Assembly: GCA_009760855.2 (NCBI GenBank)
Contig: WPIO01000055.1
Location: forward strand, 62,001 to 126,000
Source: Cristatella mucedo
Lineage: Eukaryota; Bryozoa; Phylactolaemata; Cristatellidae
Direction of reading: 5' to 3'
DNA length: 64,000 nucleotides
The translations under genes and the position numbers were made by a program. Position 1 is the first letter of the stretch. The number at the start of each line of letters is the position of its first letter. The notes under the pieces are model-generated. The model saw only the letters and a program-made list of their open reading frames with translations, had not been told where the DNA came from and did not search any database. Below, in pieces: positions 46,101 through 59,600 of the stretch.

Positions 46101-49100
46101 GAGCACGGCAGGCGCCTGTTGTTGCCACACACTCTCGTCGACGTTCTCCCACCGATCCTTCATCTGGCTGCCTCTGGCTTTGGCTTGGAATTCGGAGCTC
46201 TTTGTCAGATCCTCTTAATGCTGCTGCTGCTCCTCCATTAGCACTGGCTCCCGAGTTCGTTTGTAGCCAAACCAACTCAAGTTGTCAGTCAGTCTCCCCC
46301 AATGGCATACAAGTAAAACCAGTTAGCTGGCTTGACAGCCTCATTCTATATAGAAGCAAATAGGCCTTTACGGTAATCACTACTACTTGCAGTAGGCAAT
46401 AAAGAATCACTGCAGGACTCGAACCAGTGACCTGCATGAGTGTGAGGCGCAGAGGCTCGTGTAGTGGCATCTTGCTGGCTCGGTGCGATCGGCTGGCTTG
46501 CTGCTGATTGTCTCAGCCGCCAAGCTCTCTCATGGCTCTGTGCCGAAGGCAGCCAATCGAGCCTCGACCATCAATCGTGCGCTGAATCCTTGCGCTTGGC
46601 TGTCGTCCTTCATGCTGGTGCCGTAGTGAGTGAGTGCCCGTCCAAGATGCACTGCCTCCGGCTTGACTTTCAACGTAGGGGGCGCTCCTTGCCGAGCCAC
46701 TGTGGAGCACTGGCTAGCTGCTGCCTGCATCTGTTCGTGATCAAGTTCCCTTCTTTTTCCTCCTCACTCCCCGCTGCTATGGGTGCAGTTGCTCGTCGAT
46801 TTGTGGTGCATCGTAAGGGTGCTGTGCATGCGATCCCAGCAGACAGCCCTGCAAAGCCAGCTCTGGGCCGACTGTGAAGTCTGCTTGCTTGTGCCGAGCC
46901 AGCAGGGTCCGGTTAGTGTTATGCTCTACTGAATCTACTCCCTCACCAGGCTATGTATCGTACTGCCAGCTTTTCGGAGTCTAACAGCTTAACTATACCT
47001 CGTACGAACCTCAAATCCGGAGACCGTATCTTTAGTTCGTATGCTCCCAAAGCCTGGAACTCACTCCTGACTTCACGACATCTCCTGACTCGTCCACATT
47101 TAAAAAGAATCAAAAAACACATCTATTTATCACAGCATTTAGTGGGTCCCTGTAATTCGTCCTTTATGTCCTTATGTGTGCTGACACTGGTGCATGCTGC
47201 CACTAACCACACTTGCATGCTGACCTTATGCATGTCACCCCATATCATATTATCGTCGTTTATTGAGCATGCTAATCTTAACCATTCCACCGTGCTTCCT
47301 TTGCCTCTATTGTAAAGCGCCTAGAAAGACATTGAGTTCTCTGAGGACGCTTTATCAAATGTACTATTAATATTATTATTACTGTGGCTGGTTATCTGCA
47401 GCACCCGGCTTTCAGCAGCTGTCGGCTGCAGCTCTGTTCCATTCTGGTAGCCATTTCGACTGCAGGTCACGTGTCACTTTGTAGGAGCTCGGGAGAAGGA
47501 CGTGGGTATCACCGAGTATGCTAGCAGCAGCGTCCAGGTGGAGCCCATAGCCGGAGTGCTGAAGCAGAGGTCAGCAGCGCCGCCTAGCGGCGTACTCTTG
47601 TGGCTGCTGCAACAGAGGCTGTGCAGCACCGAGTTAGGACCAGCCGTCCTTCCTTCCCCCCCCCCCCCGTGCGTCTGCTGCACCTTATGCCAATAGTGTG
47701 GGCATACGCCCCCTCCCCACTGATTCCAGCTGGCTTTCAGGGGCTCTCGCTTTCGGCTGCCGTTGCTGACTTCATGCGCAGCATTCGTCTGCATCGGTTG
47801 TTCTGCATTATGTAAGCTGATCCTGCAAGCTGCCATTTCCGGGTCGACCGAACAATCGGCAGCTTGCTTGCCACGAGACACTTACCCTTGCTTGTCCCCT
47901 GCATCACTGTGGTTGCCTTGCAGTGATGGTGATTCTGTGGTGCTGCTATCTGTCTCGGGTGGGATGCTGAAACCAGAACTGCCTGTGTGCTGCCGATCTC
48001 AGCTATGCTTGCTCTGCATTCGTGGGAAATTTGTTTTTTGCCCAGTTCCATGTTTTTGCAAAGGTAAGCAGACATCCAGAGGCTCGGTAAATGTCATTAA
48101 CATCTGTCAAAAGTTGAAACACTGGCCTTGGTTGGAGCAGCCTTGTTGCAAGGCAAAATAGCCCCACCTTCCATGCCCCCAGTCGGTACCCAATTTATTA
48201 TCAGAAGGGAAGCTCGTGCATAGCCTGATCAATCTATCAAGTGAAAGCGAAGGGCTTTGCTGCTGCCAAGGCATGGTATTGGAAAATGTTTGATTTGCTG
48301 CTTGTCAGCCTGTTTACAAGCTCTCAATCCAGTGACCAACCAGTCATCTCAATCGCCCCTCCCCTAGACAAGTTTGCTACTATGATCTGGCATGCAGTGT
48401 ACTCTTCACAGTCTGTAGCTGAGTGACGGGCCCAAAATGGCATCGGTGACAGATTGATCAGTTGGCCACATGTTGCTGGCTTGACAACTAGTTGTAGACC
48501 ATGAGGCAATGCCAAACCTCTGAGTCGTGGAGGCAGGTGGTATGATGTGAAACCTGATTTGAAAGTATTTTGTAGCAGTAAGCCGGAGCAATAGAATGAA
48601 GGGGCATTAAAGTGAGTGGCAAACCCTTGAAGTATATATGCTGTTTCATGAGAGGCAGGCAAACCTTGGCAAAGAGTTTTGCTCCGACTGTAAGCATGCT
48701 AATACCACAAGCCGGAAGACTTTCGAGTAGTGAGTGATAAAAGTCGAGTTGGGATGCGCAGAAGGCTCGAATTTTTGCTGCACCGTGTAGCTGAAAGTAG
48801 GCTTGAGTGGAGTTGTTCATGTGTTCATCTTCTGAAAGGCCACTGTGGGACTGGACATCCAAATTGCTTACAAATGCTGCTGGAGATGTGCTGGCGTGGC
48901 TTTCCCTTTTTGAGGGTCAGGATTTCCTGGTTCTGGCTAACGCAAGGTTTGTTCATAACTAATAAATTGGTTGCATCGTCATTCAATGTGAGAAGGTCTG
49001 CTGCCATTAAAGTGCTCATGTCTGCAGTGCATCCCGAAAGAGAGTCGAGAGAGTTAGACGTGCTGCAAGGCAGGCAAGCAGGGATCAAAGCACAGGTGCA

Positions 49101-50614
49101 GCTAAGCTCGGACTGGCAGACATGACCTCCCTCGCCTTTGAATTCCTATTGATGGTGTCTTTGTGTGTCTCCACTCACTGCTGCTTCGCATGTCTGCCTC
49201 TTTATCTTCGAACGTGGCAGGTCTGTTAAAATAGGGTTCCAGGCTGGAAATCGACTTAGGCCAACTTAGAAGGAGCTTGCCTTGCATATTGTCCCAACCT
49301 TGGCTGTGATTGGCTGGTCCGGGCCCGAAAGTCAGTACAATTTAGGAAGGAGGTGCTGGATGTACCAATAAATCCAAAGTGCTCCTATTCGAAACAAAAA
49401 GCTACCTCCCTCCCTTGATAAGTCATAAAAGTGGCCAAGTTTTTTCTGACGTGCCACTGTCATGGTTTTCACTCATGTTGCTGTCGATTTTTTGCCTGTG
49501 GTATTAATTTCGTGCGGTAGTGACAGTGCGACACGGAATGTTGGTCTTCCATTTCCAAGTCCCTATGCACATACAATGTTTGACTGGTAAGCCGTGATCT
49601 CGTATACGGCTTTAACTTCTTTTCTATCACATCAATGTGCTGGCCTGTGTCGGCTTGTATGCAGCTTGTGGCCTGGTTTTGTCGTTGAAGGTACTCTGAC
49701 TTTGTCGTGAATGAAATCGCATTGTCCGGCAAAGTTGTACATCTTGTGTCAACCGATGACATCGACAATCCCGGGAAAAGCACTGTACTGACTAAAGTAA
49801 TCTTAGAGTCGCTTTAAAGTCGATGCTTTTTTTTATAAAACTCGGTTGTGATTGCCCCTGACGATTGCATGACTTTGTACTGTACATCAGTTCACATTAC
49901 TTTCTTTCACTTGGTTACTTAATGTGTCTATCTGTCAGGATTAGTCACTGCTTGTCTTATGTACCCAGCCAAACATTAGATTTCATCTTTTGTGCTTGCT
50001 TCAGTGCTGCATGAGTTGAAACCTACCTACCTTTTTCTTGGTAATGCATAGCAGTGTCCATCAGAGCCTGCTACTGGTATGTTCTCTGTTTACTTCATGG
50101 AGTTGTATTAGTACGGGTTAAACTTTGCTACTACAACTGTGTTTCATATGCCAATCTCGCTCAGTAACTCGACATGCCTTCAAGGCCTCAGTGGTTGCTA
50201 TGCCGGAAATATGCAACTTGATGCTGAATCTGTAGGCTATATCCTGCTCCTGCATGAGCTGTGCTAAATAGACTTGTGCTGTCGTCTGCTCATGAAGCAT
50301 CTTCTGCATATTGATTTCTTTCACAGGGTGAGACATCTGCTGTCTCTTGTCCTTTCTCGACTGACGACCTCGAACTTTTAAAGCAGCTGAGCACATCAAA
50401 GGACGCCGACAGTCAAGTCAAGCTGGTGGTATGGCTTCTTTTTTTGCTTTTAGTTTCGGGCACTTACAGCACAACCGATCTGGCCCCTCTGCTAAGCAGC
50501 TCAAATAAATCAAGTGTCATCCAAGCCTGCTACTGCTGCAGGCGTCTGGCAACTAAGCTTGCCTGCATTGCCCCGACCGGCTCTGCCCCACCTTGCCCGA
50601 TGTGGCCTCAGCCA

Positions 50615-50670
<56 letters not shown>

Positions 50671-53600
50671 AGAATGCTCGGAGGCTCACTGTCACAATGA
50701 TGTTGCTCATTCATGGTTGCCGTTGACACACAGACCGTAAAGTATACCGACGTGGTCACGTTTGTTTAGGGCTCTAGAGAGTCTTTACTATCCATTGCAC
50801 GTGAAGCTTCCCGGACGATTCTGCACCAACAAACTGCCTGCCAGTCGGCGGCAGTGGCTTTCGGCTACGTGTTCCTGAATGAATAGCCAGTGGCACCTTG
50901 GGCTTCTAGCACTGTTACTAGCTTCAATTCTGGGAGCCCTTCTTTCACCCCTGCAACTCAGACTTTCCTGTGAAGGAGGGAATCAAAGAAACGAGTTGTC
51001 ATTATAATAATAGTGATACATTTGTTTAGCGCCTCTGAGAACGTTATCTCTTTCTAAACACTTTATATATGCTGTAAAGGTAGCATATCAGTAGATTAGC
51101 TATAATGTGTACAATTGCAGTAGACATAACCACGCAAAGGACAATTCACGTGGATGGAGCAAATGCTGTGGGAATCAGGTGAGTCTTTAGCTTCTTTTTA
51201 TGTGTCTAGTCAGATGATGGTGTGCCTACAGTCGGTAGTGAGCTTGGGAGCATACAAATTAAAGGCATGGTTATCAGAGGATTTATGGTTGGTTAACAGC
51301 ACAGCTAAATGGCTTGAGCCAAAAAAAGGGGTTATCGGCTGCATAGCCTGATTAGGAAGTATTTCCGGTTAGTAGCCAGGAGCATGATAACAATAGGATC
51401 GGTGTGAAGATTGGTGTAAAGTGGGTGCTAGTATAGCAGTTGCCATGGTCACGGCATGCATATAATTCTAGCAGCAGAGTTGCACCGGCATGCATTTTAT
51501 TGCAAGAGCAAGACTTATAATTAGTCATTTTTTCAAGTCTAGATTACACATAAGAAATGTGTTAGCAGTGTTGTTATAGTGTATTTATCTAACCTAGTCC
51601 GAATGATTGTAATATAATTGAGCTGAAAGTAGGCAGACTTGACTGGTTAACTGACGAAAGAGCACTTTGGAACGCGGCACTACTCTCAGACATTATAATG
51701 TCTCACTATAATGTACGTATACCCCCGGCTGTTAATCTGCAAAGCAGCAAGGGCTAAGTGGACGTTGAGCTGGAGAGTTTACTGTAGCAGCTAGGACCCT
51801 ACTCTGGTTTCGGTCCACATGCTATGCAACATTGCCATATTTTCGGCATACAGCAGCTCCTTGTCCATTGTTTTGTATTTGCATCGAGGCAGAAATGTCC
51901 GTTTGGACATCGCAATTATGCAAACCGTTGGAATTAGGTACTATTAGTTTTCTTTTGCTTTTGATCATGTTTGTTGGCAGTGCAGCTGTTGATCAACATG
52001 GGGTGGGGAAGCTGTTTTGTATCTATCAGGCTCCATTCTGTTGAAGGCACCTGCTGACAAGCAGCTCAGGACGGAGCAGCATGGCTACGTCCGAAGGTTC
52101 TTTCCACTGCTTCAGAGTACCTGCGTTCAAGACGGTGAACGGAAATATCTGGTTGTTTCACAGGCCCGTGCCAATGGTAATAAAGGGTAGCAGCATCCAA
52201 AGCGACCTTTCGTTAGACGACCACGCCTGCTTCACGGTCTAGTCTTTTTTTTTTAGTCTGCCAGCTTTTTTCAGCTACAAAACCTTGCTAAAATTCGGGC
52301 AGCACGTGCCATCACGCCTGCTTGGCGACGTGCCACTATCACCTCTGTGAGCTGCCACGACTGTTCGCCGAGGACAGTGCATTGCAGGCAGAGCTGCTGC
52401 CCCTATGTTAGCTGTTCTCTGCTGTGCGACCTCCCTTGCCCCGATGGGAGCCTTGACTGCTCTGATTCCTCTCGATGCCTGCGCTGTGCGCTAGAAGGGG
52501 GCTGCTTTCGAGTTTTGAGCGCTTCACAGCACGTTTCGCAGCAGGTGACCCGAGGAATGCAGCCGGTGCTCGCTGGCCCAAGGACCGGCCCAAGTACCTG
52601 CATTTCGTGCTGTACAAGGAGTTCAAGGACACGATGGAAGCCGTCGATGTCGTGTCGAAGTATGCAGGGTATGGTGTGTGCCGTCGTTGGCACTCGAGCC
52701 TGATCTCTGCCTGCATTTTACGCCACTCTGCCGATACGTGTCGACTGCAGCAATTGCTTCCTGTCAGGACATGCTGCTGAGCCAATGCAACAATGCTGTA
52801 GCATCTGTTTCTGTATCTTTTGCCAAGCTGTTGCAGTCTTTCCCGTGTGCAGTGCATATTGAGGGGCTGGAAGCACGCTGCCGGTAGCTGGCACGGTTTG
52901 CTTGTAGGCTGAGACCGCATGCGTTCACCTACGCTGGCACGAAGGACAAGCGGGCTCGGACCACGCAGCAGGTCGCCGTGCACAGGTCAGGCCGTGCGTG
53001 CACTTGCACCGAGCTGCTGCCGTAGTGGGCCGAGTAATCGTTAACACGCTACTACTGTCTTGCTTTGTGTTGTTGCTGGAGTTACCCTCGTGCGGCACAT
53101 CAAACGTGTCGTTCTAGGGGGGGGGGGCAAAATGGATGCACCAGTCAAGGCAAGATGGTTGTGGTCCACTGATCATTCTGGACTTGCTTTGCCGATAGAG
53201 ACCTATAATCCTGACTCAACTCTTAGCCCAAAACTTGTTTTTAAAATGTAGAAGCATTAAGTATGTATGTGCAACAGTATGATCTGCAGTTAATTTTTAT
53301 GTATTTGCATATACTCTCGAGCACAAACGTATCGGTTACCCCTTGTTTAGGGTGAGGAAAGGTAACTGGTTAGCAATTGGCTAAGGCGCGAACACACTGG
53401 ACCTATGGAGACTGAAGCAAATTCATGTGGAGTGATTAGAGTTAATTCACTCTGATTACTGCAAAGGCACACAATGCGTTCATCGTTGCCCTAATGAAGG
53501 TTTTAACGTTAGCTGTCGTCAGAAGGGTCACGTCACATCTGAAGGCTCACCTTTTCTCTAGTTTCTAATGTAAAGTGCCCTGAAAGAGATTGAGTTATTT

Positions 53601-56600
53601 GGACAATGAGGGTGCTAGATGTTTTTGAGCATTTAAGTTTGCATTATGCCCGAGCTGGTAAATACAGGTGATTTCGAATCATAGTGATGCAACTTTGAGT
53701 TGGTACTTCAATAAATAAACTTATAGTGATACTTTCTTGACATGTTATATACTGCTCATGATTACAGAATGTTGCTGTAGTGCTTTTTAACCACAACCGA
53801 AAGTGTTAGGCCCCGGCGACCATTTTGATTTGCCTTGCCGATACTTATATGCTCTATATATTTTAGGTAATATTACGTGTAGTAATATATATGTGTGTAT
53901 ATGTATAATTTTGATGTATCTTTAATAGATTTACTTGTCTTAATATATTCTGGCATATTATTTAGCATATTTATTATAACAGATGTATGGGTATACGTTT
54001 TGGGTACCTACAAAGTCTTTAGACAGTCCTTTTCTTTCTATAGACAGTGCTCTAACAAGTCATCCACAACAATAGAAGTTATAATAATAATGATGCACTT
54101 GATAAAGCGCCCTCGGAGAACTCAATCTCTCTCTAGGCGCTTTACATTTGCTGCAAAGGGAAATGCAATTGAATGGTGAGTAATATCATGCTTGATAAAC
54201 AAACAAAATGAATAACATGGTTAGGGGTGACATGCACAGGGTCAGCATGCAAATGTGGTTAGTGGCAGCATGCATAGTGTCAGCACGCATAAGCACATCA
54301 AGGACGAATCACAGGGACCCACTAGATGCTGTCCTAAATATGTGTTTTTAAGTTCCTTTTAAATGTGGTCAGGTCAGGGGATGTTCTGATGCAGGTCGGG
54401 AGGGAGTTCCAGGCTGTGGGAGCATACAAACTAAATGCACGGTCTCCAAAGGATTTGAGGTTTGTGCGAGGTAGTGGTAAACTGTTGGATTCCGAAAAGC
54501 GGGTGGTACGATGCTTGGCCTGATGGGGGAGTATATCTGAGTTATAGGCTGGAGCCAAAGAATGAAGTGACCTAAAAGTGAGCGACAAAACCTTGAAGTC
54601 AATCTGTTGCTTGACTGGTAGCCAGTGCAGGTCGGCGAGAAGTGGTGTAATGTGGCAACTTCGATGCTCACGACAGACAAGCCTAGCTGCAGACTTTTGC
54701 ACCAGCTGCAATCGCCTGATCGCACATGCTGGTAGGCCAGTAAGCAGTGAGTTGCAGAAGTCGAGACGGGATGTCACGAATGCATGGACCAACTTGAACG
54801 TTGTATCCTTATCTAAACAAGCCCGAATTTTAGCAATGTTATGAAGCTGAAAATAGGCAGATTTGACTGTGGAGCTGATATGGTCGTCTAACGAGAGGTC
54901 GCTTTGGAATATGACACCTAGATTTTGAGCTGATTCGACAGGAGATATGCTGGCAGAGCCAATTTTGAGCGGCAGCCTTTCAAATTTGTGAATCACACTG
55001 GGTTTGCCCATAACTAATAAGTTAGTTTTAATTACACACCACTCACTAGTTCAGATCACTCGTCCGAAAGTGACAGGCATCGGAAAGGGTAAGTCGATAT
55101 TGGTCGGTAAACATTAGTCGAGTTCTGTTGTTCAAACCTTTGTCTTGTTTTTGCTCGTAGGGATGTCCTTTCAGGCACCTAGTGCCAGCCACTTTATTTG
55201 ATACAGCGGTCTTAGTTGTAGGCAGGCATCTACTGATGCTGCCCAAAAGGCTGCGATTGGTCGGTTCCGCCTGGCGATCCTCATGCTCAAAGCAGCATAG
55301 CATCACTCTCTGCAAATTCACCACCCCTTCGGCCGAAGCTCTGAACTCCTTACCGCTACTGCTGCTTGTCGTACTTGTTACTGCTGCTGCATAGCTTACC
55401 CTGATACCTTCGGCACTTGCCATTTTACAACCACAACCAATGTGCCGCCGTGGCACTTTCACCCAAAGAGGGAGAGCGCCAGAGTTACACACATTTCACT
55501 CGCTGCTTGCCATGCAATGTCGTCTGATCGCTGACAGCTACGTAAGAGGGTGTTGCCCATTAGACCAACATATTAGTGCTCTATCTGTAGGGTCGAGGCT
55601 AGTAGGCTGCAGCAAGTAAATGCCAAGCTGCAGAACATGGCCGTCGGCAACTTCAGGTGAGCACTCGGTCTTCGCACGACCTTCGACCTTGCTGCTGCAT
55701 ATGCTGCTGCTGCTGCTTCCTTTTCGCAGCTTGTAGCCAAAACATTTCTAATGAGAGGTGCCTCCCCGTGTACGCTTGTGTCGTCTACTGCAACCCCTAA
55801 TATCCTTTGTCGACTAAGGATTCATATAGTCCAGCTTACTGCTCCTCCGTTTCTTGCTGCTGTGACTTCTGCTGTGAAGCTGCTGCCTAACTGTCATTCT
55901 GTCTCACTTGCAAGTTCTTGCATGTGTGTCTGTGCGTGCATGTGTGTGTCTGTACTCTGTGCTCGTGTTTTATGCATTGCCCGAAATTGCGTGTATGCCT
56001 GCTGTAGTGTACTTATGTGTGTGTTTCTTGCAGTCTTCATTTGTCTGCCTCTCAGTTCCGGTATAAGTGCCTGTCTAAATATTTCTGTGTTTATATCTTT
56101 ATCATGTGTTTGAAAGGTACCCAACTAGGTAGTGCACTGCTAATGCACAGATTAACGATTTATCTCTAGAGAGGGCCACTGAACCTAGAGAGATGATTAT
56201 ATATATATGTGTTCTGTTTAGCATGCCTTTATAATAATAATAACAATAATAATTCACTTGATAAAGCACCCTCAGAGAACTTAATCTCTCTCTAGGCGCT
56301 TTACATTTGCTGCAAAAGGAAATGCATTTGAATGGTGAGTAATATCATGCTTGATAAACAAACAAAATGAATAATATGGTTAGGGGTGACATGCACAGGG
56401 TCAGCATGCAAATGTGGTTAGTGGCAGCATGAACAGTGTCAGCACGCATAAGCACATCGAGGACGAATCACAGGGACCCACTAAATGCTGTCCTAAATAG
56501 GTGTGTTTCTAAGTTTCTTTTAAATGTGGTCAGGTCAGGGGACGTTCTGACGCAGGTCGGGAGGGAGTTCCAGGCTTTGGGAGCATACGAACTAAATGCA

Positions 56601-59600
56601 CGGTCTCTAAAGGATTTGAGGTTTGTACGAGGTATTTCTAGACTGTTGGATTCCGAAAAGTGGGTGGTACGATGCTTGGCCTGATGGGGTAGTATATCTG
56701 ACAGATAATAATAATAATAATAATATTGCACTTGATAAAGCGCCCTCAGAGAACTTAATCTCTTTCTAGGCGCTTTACATTTGCTGCAAAGTGATACACA
56801 ATAGAATAGTAAGTAAAATCATGCTTGAAAAACAAACAAAATGAATAACATGGTTAGGGGTTACATGCACTGGGTCAGCATGCAAATGTGGTTAGTGGCA
56901 GCATGAACAGTGTCAGCACGCATAAGCACATCGAGGACAAATCACAAGGACCCACTAAATGCTGTCCTAAATAGGTATGTTTTTAAGTTTCTTTTAAATG
57001 TGGTCAGGTCAGGGGATGTTCTGATGCAGGTCGGGAGGGAGTTCCAGGCTGTGGGAGCATACGAGCTAAATGCGCGGTCTCCAAAGGATTTAAGGTTTGT
57101 ACGAGGTATTTCTAGACTGTTGGATTCCGAAAAGCGAGTGGTACGATGCTTTGCCTGATGGGGTAGTATCTCTGAAAGATAGGCTGGAGCCATAGAATGA
57201 AGAGACCTAAAAAGTGAGCGACAAAACCTTGAAGTCAATCCGTTGCTTGACTGGTAACCAGTGCAGGTCGGCGAGAAGTGGAGTAATGTGGCAACTGCGA
57301 CGCTCACGACAGACAAGCCTAGCTGCAGAGTTTTGCACCAGCTGCAATCGCCTGATCGCACATGCTGGTAGGCCAGTAAGCAGTGAGTTGCAGAAGTCGA
57401 GACGAGATGTCACGAATGCATGGACCAACTTGGACGTGGTATCCTTATCTAAACAAGCCCTAATTTTAGCAATGTTATGAAGCTGAAAATAGGCTGATTT
57501 GACTGTGGAGCTGATGTGGTCGTCTAACGAGAGGTCGCTTTGGAATATGACACCTAGATTTCGAGCTGATTCAACTGGAGATATGCTGGCAGAGCCAATT
57601 TTGAAAGTCAGCCTTTCCAATTTCTGAATAACACAAGGTTTGCCCATAACTAGTAAGTTAGTTTTATCATCGTTTAGTTTTAGAAAATTTGCTGCCATCC
57701 ATGATCGGATGTCATCAATGCATGCAGCTAGTGAGTTTAGAGAATTTGAGGTGCTCGAAGGCTGGGAGGGATCAAAGCAAAGGTACAACTGAGTGTCATC
57801 CGCATAGAAGTGAAAGCCTAGATTGTGCTTGGCAATCACATCAGCGAGAGGGAGAGTATAAACCGTGAAAAGGACCGGACCTAGTACAGAGCCCTGAGGT
57901 ACTCCATATTTTAGAGGTACTTCAGATGATCTTTGTCCATTCACGTCAACACTCTGGAGTCTCCCACTGAGATAGGACCTGAACCACTGCAGAGCAGTGC
58001 CAGTGATGCCCAGGCGAGATGAGAGGCGCTCTAGAAGTACTTTGTGATCGATGGTATCAAAAGCTGCCGAAAGATCGAGCAAAACAAGAAGAGACACTCT
58101 ACCCATGTCTGCATTCCTAAGTAGGTCGTTGTATACCCGAAGCAATGCTGACTCTGTGGAGTGATTAGCTCTAAAGCCAGACTGGAACTTACTAGCAAGG
58201 TGTGAGGTTTCGATATACGAGTTCAGCTGGTCTGCCACGACCCGTTCCAGTGTCTTTGATAGGAATGGTAGAAGGGAGACTGGGCGGTAGTTGCTTAAGT
58301 TCTCTTGGTCTAGTGTAGCTTTCTTGAGAAGTGGCCTGACTACAGCTTTTTTGAAAGGTGCTGGGACCTGACCTGAGGCTAATGACATATTAATGATGTT
58401 GGTTATGCATGGCAGCAGCAGATCAATGCAACGTAGGAGCAGGACAGTGGGAATAGGGTCCAGTGGACTTGTTGTCTTCTTTGATTGAGATACGAGCTTT
58501 AGGACTACGTCACTGGTGACCTGTTTAAATGCAGACATTGAGGCGCAGCCAGGAACCGAGGAACAGCATTCTAGTGGGAAGGTTGTCATCGCAGGGATGG
58601 ATTCCCTGATTTTGTCTATCTTCTGCACAAAGAATCGAGAGAAGCGATCGGCTAGATCATCACAAGGATCATCTGGTAAGGAGCTAACCTGGGAACGGTT
58701 GAGGAGATGGTTTATTGTCGACATCAGCATTTTTGGATTGTGCATCTGTGATTCAACAATGTTTCTATAGAAGATAGACTTAGCCTTTGCTAGGATCGAT
58801 TGGTACGACCTACAGTAGTCTTCATATGCCTGTCGATGGACAGTTAGTCCGGATCGTTTGTATGCCTTTTCAAGCTTTCGTTTAGTAGACTTGGCTAGTT
58901 TAATGTCTGTGGTAAACCATAGGCCGTCTGGGCGGGGGCGCACAGTGCGCTTTGTCAAAGGTGCAAACTCGTCGAGCGTGTCAGCTAGTGTCGTGTTGTA
59001 GCAATCTACCAGTGATGACAGATCGGAGGGAGGACTGAGCAGCAAAGGTGAAGCAGATATGCTCGCACGGACAGCATCGATGTCAAGGGTCTTGAGGTTT
59101 CGCGATTCACAGGTTATTTTAGAGGAGAATGTGGGCACACATTGTAGATTGAATGAGATCTGCATGTGGTCAGATAAGCAGGATTTGGTGATAACTGGTG
59201 ATGACAAAGTGCAGTTATATGAGAAAATTTGGTCGAGTGTGTGACCCTTGATGTGGGTAGGGCCATGCACATGAGCCACAAGAGATAATGAGTCTGTCAG
59301 TGTACGAAATTCGGTGCTGAAAGCGTCAGATAAGTTATCAAAGTGAACGTTGAAATCACCCATAACGAGGAAGGATCGATTTCTTGCACACAGAATCGAA
59401 ATGAGATCGGAGAAATCTGAGATAAAGGAGGATTTGGTACCTGGTGGGCGATAGACTACTGCCACTATCGGTAGCTTGTTTTCGGGTGAGACCAGGACAA
59501 TTGATTCAAAAGACTGCTTCGAGGGTACCGCAAATGGCTTGAAGTTGAATTTCGAGCGCACGACAATAGCAACTCCACCTCCGGTTTTGATTGATCTAGG

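Noticed and set aside
46464-46877. 137-codon plus-strand frame before PUS7 exon 2 as a PUS7 exon
   Set aside because: Its sequence does not resemble PUS7, and exon 1 (42924-43134) already joins exon 2 with the right phase.
50426-50759. Overlapping frames rich in Thr-His or Val-Cys
   Set aside because: They are translations of the (CA)n repeat in PUS7 intron 4.
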